Source of the DNA: Chromera velia
Lineage: Eukaryota; Sar; Chromeraceae
Length of the DNA: 56,130 bases
Direction of reading: 5' to 3'
NCBI GenBank assembly: GCA_018398765.1
Contig: JAHBMJ010000005.1
Coordinates: 2,680 to 58,809, forward strand
Both the position numbers and the translations under genes were made by a program. Below the pieces are notes generated by a model. The model made no database searches. It was not told where the DNA came from and saw only the letters and a list, made by a program, of their open reading frames with translations. Of the stretch, positions 43,154 through 56,130 are shown one piece after another (within the stretch, counting starts at the first letter, position 1; every line of letters starts with the position of its first letter).

Positions 43154-45682
43154 AAGTATCGCCTTCTCTTCTCTTTCTCTTCATGTCTGTCCATTCATTT
43201 TTCGTTTTTCTTATTGAATATGCATGTGTGTGCGTGTGTGCAGATCGCCTTTGGCCTCAACGTGCTGAGCTTCAAGACAGCAGGGGTGGTGCAGCCCCTG
43301 ACAATGAATGTGGCCGGGGCCCTCAAAGAGGTATCTCTGTCTGTCTCTGTCTTGTCTCTGTCCGTCTCTCTCTCTCTCTCTATGTGTGTGTGTGTGTGTG
43401 CGTGTGTGTGTGTGTGTGTGCATGTGTAGGTGAGGGATTGCACGGCGACTTCAGAAGGTAAGAAGTGAGTGAAGAGGCTGGGGTTTTCTTTTGCGCGATC
43501 TATTGCTGTCTCGTCCTTGAAGGGGGGAGAAGGGGCTTCCTTTCTTTCTTTCTTTCTTTCTTTCTTCCTTTCTTTCTTTCTTTCTTTCTTTCTGACTGGA
43601 GGATCGTTCAATCAATTGATGGACTGGAAAAGAGAGTGCCGTGCCGTGCATGCGCCGGGTGAGGGGCGCTCGTGAGGTGCACGAATGTTCGGGGATCTTT
43701 CTCTCTCAAATAAAGGTAATGCATTTGCATCCTCCTCTTTACATTCCCTTATTTCCTCCGGTTGTGATTGTGTTCTTTTTCGTCCCTTCTCGTGACGCAA
43801 ATTTGATTCTGTTGTGTTTGTATGTCTTCATTATTTTCTTCCATGTTCCCTTTCTTTCCTTTATTTTTGACATGCAGGTGACCACAAGTGTTCTCGGGAT
43901 TTTGATTTTTGGGGGTGTCTTCGGATTCTGGAATGTGGCAGGTCGGTTGGTCAGACAGGCAGGAGAGACAGGTAGAGAGGCGCTCTGAGTCTGAAAGAGC
44001 ATCGAATCGTTTGTGTTTGTTTTGTTTTTCTTTTGCGAAAGAAACTGCTGCTTCACTCTCTTTTTTGACTTCTGGAAAATCTCCAAGGCAGTCAGCTCTC
44101 ACAGGCAGATATACAGAGAGACAAGCAGACAAAGAGGTGATGACCTCACAACGCGATTCGAGACCTCTTCAGCATGCATCTACCTCCCTCTGTTTGTGCA
44201 CGTGTGTGTGGGTGCAGGAATTCTCACGGCAGCTGTAGGCGCCTTTATGTATGGGTTGGCGATGAAGCAGATGAAGGTAGGGAGGGAGGGGGGGCACATG
44301 CATTTACTTTCATACATCTACTTTCATACATACAGAATTTCTTTTTCTGTATGAAAGTAAATGCATGTATAGGTTGGCGATGAAGCAAATGAAGGTGGGT
44401 GGGGAGGGAGGGGGGGGGGGCACAGGCCACATGGAGGGAGGGCATGAATAGTTAGGGAGTAGTCTTGAGGTCTTTCTTTTGCATTCGATCGAATGCCTGC
44501 AAGCAGGTTTCCTTCTTTGTTCCTTTCTCTGGTTTTCCCTTCCTTCCTTCCTTCTCTTCTTCTTCCTGGCGTTGCTTCTCTCTGGCCAGACTCCAGAAGC
44601 AGACCCTGGATTGACGCACGCAGAAACGCCCAACCAAACTTTCTTGTCCAGGCTTCTCAGGTAGACCTTCGAGGAAGGAAAGGTCACTCAAGTTGACACG
44701 GAAATCCACTTTCTTTCATAAAAAATCAGCATTGCCGATAAATCTTCACGCACCGCAATAGTAAAGCCCCCCCCTCTCCCTCCCAAATTAACGAAATGCG
44801 ATGATGCGATGCAGGCCCCCCAATCAGACAGCGGGGGGGCACGACGGTTAAGTCAATCGGGGGGAGACAAAAGGGGCCCTCACGGATTCTCGGTCAGTCA
44901 GCAATTTTCTTTTTTTTCATTCCTCCTTTCTTCCTTTCTTTCTTTCTTTCTTTGTTTCTTTGTGTGAGTCGACAGCAATTCTTCTTTCTCTGTGATGGCC
45001 GGACGAGGAAAGCACTTCATTTGACAATGTGTGTTTTCCAGTTTGTGACACAGGGTTGCAAGAAGAATGCTGTCTGTTTGTTTTATTGAGTTCATCTTCC
45101 ATTTCTCTATCTTGCTGATATTCCTTCCATTGTGCGTTTTGTGCATGCAGCGGGTCTCTCATTGTGCATGCATACTGAAAGTAAATCCTTCCATTGTGCG
45201 TTTTGTGCATGCAGCGGGTCTCTCATTGTGCATGCATACTGAAAGTAAATCCTTCCATTGTGCGTTTTGTGCATGCAGCGGGTCTCTCATTGTGCATGCA
45301 TACTGAAAGTAAATCCTTCCATTGTGCGTTTTGTGCATGCAGCGGGTCTCTCATTGTGCATGCATACTGAAAGTAAATCCTTCCATTGTGCGTTTTGTGC
45401 ATGCAGCGGGTCTCTCATTGTGCATGCATACTGAAAGTAAATCCTTCCATTGTGCGTTTTGTGCATGCAGCGGGTCTCTCATTGTGCATGCATACTGAAA
45501 GTAAATCCTTCCATTGTGCGTTTTGTGCATGCAGCGGGTCTCTCATTGTGCATGCATACTGAAAGTAAATCCTTCCATTGTGCGTTTTGTGCATGCAGAG
45601 GGTCTCTCAGGGCAGCGACAGCGACATGGAGGTTTTTGCTCATGATCAGCTGGACGACTTGGAAAAGGAAGACGACGTATGA
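38701..45682 (+). CDS. triose-phosphate / nucleotide-sugar transporter family (DMT, SLC35-like), 11 exons
   Basis: CDS joined from 38701-38816, 39197-39296, 40309-40431, 40800-40925, 41203-41295, 42188-42278, 42980-43053, 43244-43330, 43878-43941, 44218-44276 and 45599-45682; all phases fit, giving 338 residues ending TGA. The protein shows about ten hydrophobic segments. Typical words are WFLANLSITIYGKA (TM1), FPYPIAMTVVHMLF (TM2), LPFSLVFSMNIWLSNASL, VELHQVVRTTIPLFTM, the KGIITQ loop after the fifth helix, and FKTAGVVQPLTMNVAGALKE, matching the KxxP/T...GxxK substrate-loop region of the family. The C-terminus is acidic (DLEKEDDV). Such carriers exchange sugar phosphates, PEP or nucleotide sugars for phosphate or nucleotides in plastid, Golgi or ER membranes. 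With no N-terminal targeting extension, Golgi/ER or an outer plastid membrane is more likely. Introns occupy over 85% of the gene; four of its splice sites have nearby duplicates of themselves and a fifth has a weaker 25-bp one. Confidence 0.93.
38946..39178. repeat. (TG)n, (TA)n and (GA)n microsatellites in transporter intron 1
   Basis: TG at 38946-38982, TA at 39066-39105, TG at 39109-39132, GA at 39133-39158, then TG up to 39178, just before the exon-2 acceptor TTGCAG. Confidence 0.95.
39456..39895 (+). repeat. 6-copy tandem array with poly-T and TTCATACAGAATTC (transporter intron 2)
   Basis: Units of about 70-85 bp contain TTGGCCAACTGAGGGCCAAT (with the palindrome TTGGCCAA), TTCCCTTGTTCATC, a poly-T tract broken by one C, and TTTCATACAGAATTC. 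The last word is the inverted-repeat end seen in the small elements at 42112, 44298 and 53851. Length differences between units are in the T runs. It is followed at 39891-39970 by a short open segment that I do not accept as an exon. Confidence 0.9.
40088..40212. repeat. (CA)n/(GA)n microsatellite in transporter intron 2
   Basis: CA repeats at 40088-40145 followed by GA/GACA repeats to 40212. Confidence 0.95.
40911..41027 (+). repeat. duplicated donor of transporter exon 4
   Basis: 40911-40935 (exon end CTCATGACGCTCTCG plus donor GTCAGGAGCT) recurs at 41003-41027 with three changes. The 67-bp spacer is AT-rich with TCGAATATGTAC and ATTATTCGTATAAAG. The left copy is joined to the exon and is the real donor. 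Weaker than the other cases because the repeat is only 25 bp. Confidence 0.6.
41247..41437 (+). repeat. duplicated 3' half and donor of transporter exon 5
   Basis: About 80 bases from CAGCTGTGCCGTCTC through the donor (AGCCAG then GTGGGTTTGTGGGCCC) occur at 41247-41327 and again at 41357-41437, 110 bases apart, with very few differences. The spacer is short and contains CATGCATAAATAG. The second copy lacks an upstream exon half but retains a good donor; a preceding acceptor is not obvious (the nearest AG is TAG in AATAGAACAG). Confidence 0.85.
41470..41965. repeat. five-unit polypyrimidine satellite (99-107 bp) in transporter intron 5
   Basis: GGTCTCTC words at 41491, 41590, 41697, 41804 and 41907 mark the units. 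Each has TCTCGTTTATCGTTTTTGTT, two GGTCTCTC words and a TTCC tract. The plus strand is almost all C and T, so it can act as an extreme polypyrimidine tract 100-700 bases before the exon-6 acceptor. Confidence 0.9.
42061..42237 (+). mobile_element. 75-bp inverted-repeat element flanked by 51-bp copies of the exon-6 start (transporter)
   Basis: The element 42112-42186 has perfect 20-bp inverted ends: TGCATTTATTTTCATACAGA at the left and its exact reverse complement at the right, with an inner CTGTATGAA copy. It is flanked by identical 51-bp direct repeats (42061-42111 and 42187-42237), which begin GGTTGGGAGTTTGGG and end GGCTCC. Each copy is preceded by TGCA, so each has TGCAG as a 3' splice site. 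The right copy continues into the rest of exon 6. The best-preserved element of the window. Confidence 0.88.
42546..42760. repeat. (CT)n, (TG)n, (GA)n and TTTC microsatellites in transporter intron 6
   Basis: CT 42551-42574, TG 42575-42591, GA 42592-42608, CTGT 42613-42630, then TTTC/CTGT tracts to about 42730. Confidence 0.95.
44249..44423 (+). mobile_element. 69-bp inverted-repeat element flanked by copies of the exon-10 donor (transporter)
   Basis: The element 44298-44366 has perfect 19-bp inverted ends (ATGCATTTACTTTCATACA and its reverse complement) and an inner TTTCATACATACAGAATTT. The flanking direct repeats 44249-44297 and 44367-44423 contain GGTTGGCGATGAAGCA, ATGAAG, the donor GTRGG and a G-rich stretch ending GGCAC; they differ in G-run length. 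The left copy is joined to exon 10. Confidence 0.85.
45123..45598 (+). repeat. 8-copy, 64-bp tandem array of the exon-11 acceptor (transporter intron 10)
   Basis: Units start at 45123, 45187, 45251, 45315, 45379, 45443, 45507 and 45571, essentially identical. Each holds CCTTCCATTGTGCGTTTTG, TGCATGCAG (acceptor) and CGGGTCTCTCA, where the real exon 11 has AGGGTCTCTCA. The linker CATACTGAAAGTAAAT resembles the right end of the small elements. Only the eighth unit leads into the open frame that ends the protein. Confidence 0.97.
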
Positions 45683-45847
45683 CCCCGATCAGCGGCGCTA
45701 AGCTTCCTTTCTTCAGTCCTTCCAGCTGGTGCGCGAGTGATCACTGTTGAGAAATCTGTTGAAGCTGACGTCTGCCTGCCTGCGTCTACAGTCATCAATT
45801 GGCTTTAATTAAATAAATTAATGATGGCTTCCATCTTGTTAGTTGAC

Positions 45848-45881
<34 letters not shown>

Positions 45882-48640
45882 CTAGACTCAAACCAGGGTA
45901 TGGAAAGCTACTAAGCATAATAGATAGAAAGTAGGTTAGGCTATAAACAGTAGGTTGAAGTATTATAAGCTGGAGCCTAATTATATAATAATTGAGGTTG
46001 TAATAGATTTAGCTTTAAGGTAAGTTTTATAAAAGTAGGTGGTAACTGTCGGTTAAAGAAGGTTTTATAGGTTAAACCGGTTTTTACTTTAAGAAAGGGG
46101 TCGATCCAGATAGTTGAAACCCGGCCCCCCGCATACTACTACAATGTTCTACTTAAGGAACGTACCACTAGGATAGGATAAGATAGGATTTATGATTGAT
46201 TGATTGATTGATTGATATGTTCTGCCCTAGGGCCTTCCCGCTATGAGTCAATTATAACAGTTCCGGGTTGCCCCGTAGTCTAGTGCCGGGCCTTGACTTG
46301 CACTAAATCATTTAATCACTAGCCTGTTACATAATAAAAGACTAATAATAATTATATAATACGGCAGTAAATACTATAAAATAGATATAGACGATAAAAA
46401 ATGCCGTAATTTGCGACAATCTAGTAGTAATTTAAATAATAAGGTAGGTCTACAACTATCACAAACTTTAAGTTCCATGTGCACATAAATCGATAAAATA
46501 AAACAAATAAGTCATTGAAACTCAGAATGATCCATCTAAATTAATGCATTAAATAAATAGACCATGGCCGAAAACTTCGAATTTTATCTTTTCTCCTAAT
46601 CTTTCTCAGGGCACCGACATGACTAATGGCAGCAGTCGAAAAAGGCATGAATCGAGACTCGAGCAAAATAAATGAACGAGCGTTCAGCGCCGCTTTGACA
46701 GCGTACGTGCTGGCAGTGCTGCTGCCCCCCCTACCGAAAACCTCTCGAAACACACTGCTCTGCTTCTACCTGCTTCGGCACTTTCATGCATAATGCAGTT
46801 CCCCTCTGGGTGAACAACGGAAAAGATTGCATGCATCCCGAAAATTGAATGCATTCGTTCGCTCTTTCACAGTTGGAAAGATGCAGAAAGCAATGGTCGG
46901 CCCAAGATTGTCTCCAGATCTTAGACCGATCGATCGAATGGAATGAATGCAAACAGAGAAAAAAAACAGACGGGATCGCTCTTGTGCTATTTTTCAGGAA
47001 GTCGAGTCGATTCACCAAACAGACTTACAAAATAAAGAAACAGGCCAACGGTAATGAATGGACGGAGAGGGAAAAGGGCAAGGGAAGGACGGGCAAATGA
47101 CACGAAGCTAGGGAGAAGCGGAGAGCGACTGCCAATGGGAAACACTCAAAACCGACTGCATACGTTCATGAATTCACTCACTGCATGCATCCACGGTCAT
47201 GAACCAAAAGACGCAATGGGCCTTCGAATTAAAAGCGGGAGATCGAACTTCTACTTAGGTCTTCAAACACAAACACACTTACAAAACAAAGGAACACATA
47301 GTAAGGAATGGACATGAAATAAAGAGAAAGACGGAAAAGGAAAAGGGCAGGGGGGGGAACGAGTAAAAGACGCGGTGGGGTAAGCGGAGAGGGATCAAAA
47401 AACACTTAAAACCGACTGCATACGTTCATTAATTCACTCACTGCATGCATGCACTCGCTGCACGGTCATGAATCAACCAAAACACGCAAGAAAGAAAGAA
47501 AACACGGGGAGAAGAGGTACAATTAAGGACGAAGAGAAAACCTTCAGAGAGAGGTTTCACCTGAACTAATCAGCGCCCCTTCCCTTCTCTGTCATTTAGT
47601 TATATTTATATTGCAACGCCACCCGACCATCAAAGAAGAAGAGAGTGAGAAGCGCCAAGGATAACAGACCATACACTATCCCTATGAGGAGGCGAAAGAA
47701 GAACGAGAAGCAAAAAAAGGAGAAAGACTCTCAACCTCCATCAAGCCCCTCGTCTTCCTTCATCTCCCTCCCTTTCACGGTTGCTGCATGCACATGGCCG
47801 GTCACCCCTCCACCCCCACCCTCCTCCTTTGCATGTGCAATAGTCGGGCTTGCAAACGATCTAGCGATCGACCTCCTGTCGCTCAATGGATCGCGCCAAA
47901 CAGGGAAAGTAAGTCTTAGAGCATTTCTTTCAGAACCTCAAAAAACGCAAAAACATACAGAGAGAGGACGGACAGACGGAAGCGGAAACATGAATATTAA
48001 GGAGAAGTCATGATGAGTGAAATTTATCTAGCAACTGCGTTTGAAATGCAGCCTCTACACATTCTGGTTACATCCGCTTTTCTCTCCAAAAGGCCTTCTC
48101 CCCCCCTCACCGCTCTGGAGACCTCTGGTGTCTCTCACAGAAGAGGAGCTGGAGGAGCTCTTCTCCTTCTCGTCCTCCTGACTTCCTCTTTGCCCCTCTG
48201 TGTGCGTTGGTGTCACGGGGCTGCTGCCCTGTGCAGACAGGTTCGGAAAGTCCCCGAATGCGTCCGATCCCTACGCAAATGCACTCCAAATCACCCGGTG
48301 GCTGCCTGCACTCTGGATCTGAATGCGTTTGGTTTGTGGAGAGCCGTCATCCCGGTTTCGGACAACGCTCAGACTCAAGGAGTTGTCTGAAGTAAGCAAC
48401 ATTGAAGATTGAAAAAAAGTCCAAGCAATACCTTGCTGTACCTTGCGAAGCATTTGATGTGGAACTCAATGCTGACAGATGTCTTTCTTTCGATATATTT
48501 TGTTCACATTCACCTCCCTGTCTCTAGCTGTCACTTTGGAGATGTATCTCATCTTCGACCGTCTGTCTTCGGGTCAAACCGTATATGAACGCCCCAAAAA
48601 TGCTTCTTTGAAATTCGATATCAGTGACGCACGCAATCTT
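45683..48640. other. intergenic region with (GATT)n tails and a diverged duplication
   Basis: Seen: (GATT)n at 45848-45880 and 46193-46215, each beside a possible SINE-like body; AT-rich unique DNA 45890-46560; two diverged copies of a block of about 190 bp at about 47022-47220 and 47278-47488 (shared phrase AAACCGACTGCATACGTTCA at about 47150 and 47409). At about 48453-48110 the minus strand has a Ser/Glu-rich coding-like frame interrupted by one TAG at about 48271-48273. No recognisable protein family. Confidence 0.45.
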
Positions 48641-49360
48641 TCAATCATCATCCCCTCTGGAACTTCCCCGACGGAGACCACCAGACAAGAGCGTAGCAAA
48701 ACCCAAAGCCGCCACTGCAACACCCGCACTGATCGCGGTCCCCCCCTGTGTCCACTCACCAAACTGAAACCCCAGTGACCTAGCGCACTTCTAGACAAAG
48801 TGCTGGCAGCTGTGGGTCACGGCACAGTACCGATCTTCCAGAAAGCGGAACGCGGAGGTAAAGAACTTTCAGAACAGAGAGGCCGGCCCTCTTCCGATCT
48901 GTGTCAAACCCTCAGATCTGTCTGGAAGTTCGCATCGACTCCAGGAGACCTTGTCCCCATACTCATTCGAGATTTGTCCCGTCTTCTCCCTCCCGGACCC
49001 CGACACGGCACTCAAACGGCCCAGCATGGACTTGGACGACGTGCCCGTCCCTCCCCCGTAGTCTACCTTCACGGCCGTGCCCAGTGCGGGAAAATGGAAG
49101 TACGTTGACCAGTGTTGCAGCGTTCCTGTGGAGTCCTGGAACCACGCAGAGCTGGTGCTTCCCCGAGAGAGGTCGTTTCTGATCAGTGGGGTCTTTCCGT
49201 AATACATCACCATCTCGTCCTCGCAAGTCAGAAGATCGAACCCAATCAACTCAGCGAATGACGACATGAAGCAGTCGCTACATGCGTCCCAGTCGCACTC
49301 TTTGCATCCGAAACAAGGGACGTTGTGCTGGCGGCAGGTGTCGCAGCACAGGGCAGAACT
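48641..49360 (-). pseudogene. decayed or mis-assembled Cys-rich protein gene
   Basis: The minus-strand exon-like segment 49360-48950 (phase 0, acceptor GATAG, donor AAG then GTCTCC) encodes a Cys cluster (LCCDTCRQHNVPCFGCKECD and on to WDACSDC), spaced like a ZZ- or B-box-type zinc finger. It then reads FAELIGFDLLTCEDEMVMYYGK and a Gly/Ser-rich part. A second segment from 48865 continues FFTSAFRFLEDRYCAVTHSC, meets TAG at about 48795-48793, and goes on in the same frame as a Gly/Ala-rich possible membrane helix (TAISAGVAVAALGFATLLSG) to TGA 48643-48641. The short 84-bp gap between the segments contains CTCTTCCGATCT (48889-48900), identical to the end of a common sequencing adapter. The start of the gene is not visible. 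It may be a pseudogene, a readthrough gene or an assembly artefact. Confidence 0.35.
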
Positions 49361-50227
49361 CTATCCCCGATAGATGAGCTTGTGACCTCGGTGGGGGGTT
49401 GGTATTTCCATTATGCAACTCGGCGCATGTGCTTGTGTAAATATATATATATGAGTAAAATACGCGATCACAGACATGCATGAAACGGAGAGCGCACAGC
49501 GCCACGAGAATTAAGGTAGCCATGAGGTACCGCATAGGTGAGGACAGAGGTTTCACCCCAGCCTTTCCATCACGCTTCGTTAATTGCGACTTGACCTGGC
49601 AGTTTGATTTACCCGGAATTTTACCGTCACGGTGTCTCCACCTTCCCAAAGTCTGCAGAATCAATCCAAGTCTGATTCTGCGAGACGGCTGCAAATTTTC
49701 CGAGCTATCGTGCAGGCGCAAAAAAATGCATGCCCGCGCGGAGCCTGTGCGGCCGCGCGGGCCGGCCTCATATAGTTTGCGGACCACCGGGCCGAGCGAT
49801 ACAGAGCCATGTCACGACATTGTTTGCCATCCTTGGAATTCATTCGCCGCTGGGTTTGAAAGGACCCTTTCCGCCAACATTTTGAGTTCAACCATCCCAG
49901 GAACTCACTCGAGCGTCAAAATTCGAAATTTGTTGCCAGACACTGCCCTGCGCGTACGCAGGCTCACGATCGACGAAACAAAAAGCAGAAAAGACAGCAG
50001 CACAAAAAACTTTGAGAGGTTTTCGTACGAAAGTTCTCAGAGTTCCTCGTCATAAGACAGATAATCCTTTCAAAACAAACCTCAAGTTTTTGATTGACTT
50101 CGTCTCTTTCGATCTTCTGCTCTTGAAGAGAGAGGTGTACCGGATTTTGACCTTATTTCTGCTTCTTTTGTACTGAACTGACAAGTTTCTTTCCCTCCCT
50201 CACTAAATTTCCTGAAGAGAAGCGATC
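49361..50227. other. upstream region of the DEAD-box helicase
   Basis: Contains a short (TA)n at 49441-49453. The plus-strand frame 49480-50055 shows no protein-like signature. The last few hundred bases should hold the helicase promoter and 5' UTR; no TATA box was found. Confidence 0.4.
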
Positions 50228-55830
<5,603 letters not shown>

Positions 55831-56130
55831 GTCAGTCAGTCCGTTGGTGGGTCGGTCAAATAAATGTGATTTGAACGGAGCTGCCCCGCCCCGACCCACC
55901 GACCGACCGACCCCGTTTACACACGCAGTCGGCTTGCACGTTATCGTCATTCCACGCACATTCATTCATGATATCAATATAAGATAGATTGTGTCGGTCG
56001 CTTTCCGCCCTCTGTCTTTTCCTTCTCTCCTTCTTTCGCTCCTTGCATCATTCCGTCAGTCTGGCAGCCAGCCAGTCAGTCGTTGCCCGCTCCCTCCTTT
56101 GATGAAGGAGGCACGTCTCCCCCCCCCCCC
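55831..56130. other. intron 6 of the helicase gene, cut by the window edge
   Basis: Begins GTCAGTCAGTCC after the exon-6 codon for Gln and shows no acceptor followed by a helicase-like frame before the window ends in a C run. The C-terminal part of the protein lies to the right. Confidence 0.6.

Noticed and set aside
45123-45598. CRISPR-like regular array (64-bp period)
   Set aside because: There are no unique spacers; the whole 64-bp unit repeats, in a spliced eukaryotic gene.
46731-47317. Several short frames of 80-95 codons
   Set aside because: They cross the diverged duplication and AT-rich DNA and show no conserved words.

Overview
The window is nuclear DNA of an intron-rich, microsatellite-laden eukaryote. 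Six confident protein genes carry 33 reconstructable introns (0 to 12 per gene) and one tRNA gene sits in an intron. The best guess is a chromerid alga such as Chromera velia. This is inference from a secreted protein resembling apicomplexan oocyst wall proteins, long polypyrimidine and (TG)n introns, and chromerid-style ankyrin and potassium-channel genes. No marker sequence proves it.

Layout, left to right: 3' terminal exon of a gene entering from the left (476-591, +); phytanoyl-CoA dioxygenase-like gene (4103-6029, -, 4 exons); voltage- and cyclic-nucleotide-gated K+ channel with a zinc knuckle (9807-17668, +, 13 exons); LINE 3' fragment (about 19.8-20.1 kb); intron-free ankyrin-like gene broken into three frames (21284-24502, -); oocyst-wall-like secreted protein (25150-27761, +); secreted sushi-like protein whose only intron holds two copies of a 314-bp MITE (30072-32867, -); decayed AT-rich reverse transcriptase (33777-34889, +); spliceosomal cyclophilin H (37120-37674, -); triose-phosphate/nucleotide-sugar transporter (38701-45682, +, 11 exons); decayed Cys-rich locus (48641-49360, -); DBP2/DDX5-type DEAD-box helicase running off the right edge (from 50228, +), with tRNA-Cys(GCA) in its first intron.

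The main discovery candidate is window-wide. At 10 splice junctions in four unrelated genes, a piece of sequence spanning the junction (end or start of the exon plus adjoining intron) is duplicated inside the intron. In the clean cases the two copies (about 41-55 bp) flank a small element of about 62-77 bp. The element has inverted-repeat ends of the type TGCATTTAYTTTCATACAGA, ending in its reverse complement. In two introns the unit has expanded into an 8-copy tandem array in which every unit keeps a 3' splice site and the first exon bases. This looks like an undescribed introner-like or MITE-like element with long flanking duplications at splice sites.

A second window-wide signal is the 5' splice site. 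Of 33 introns, 15 begin GTCAG and 19 have C at +3, a position that is nearly always a purine in eukaryotes. Several of these donors run directly into (CAGT)n. All reading frames were joined by hand, so exon borders are inferences from frame, GT/AG signals and protein-family continuity, not transcript evidence.
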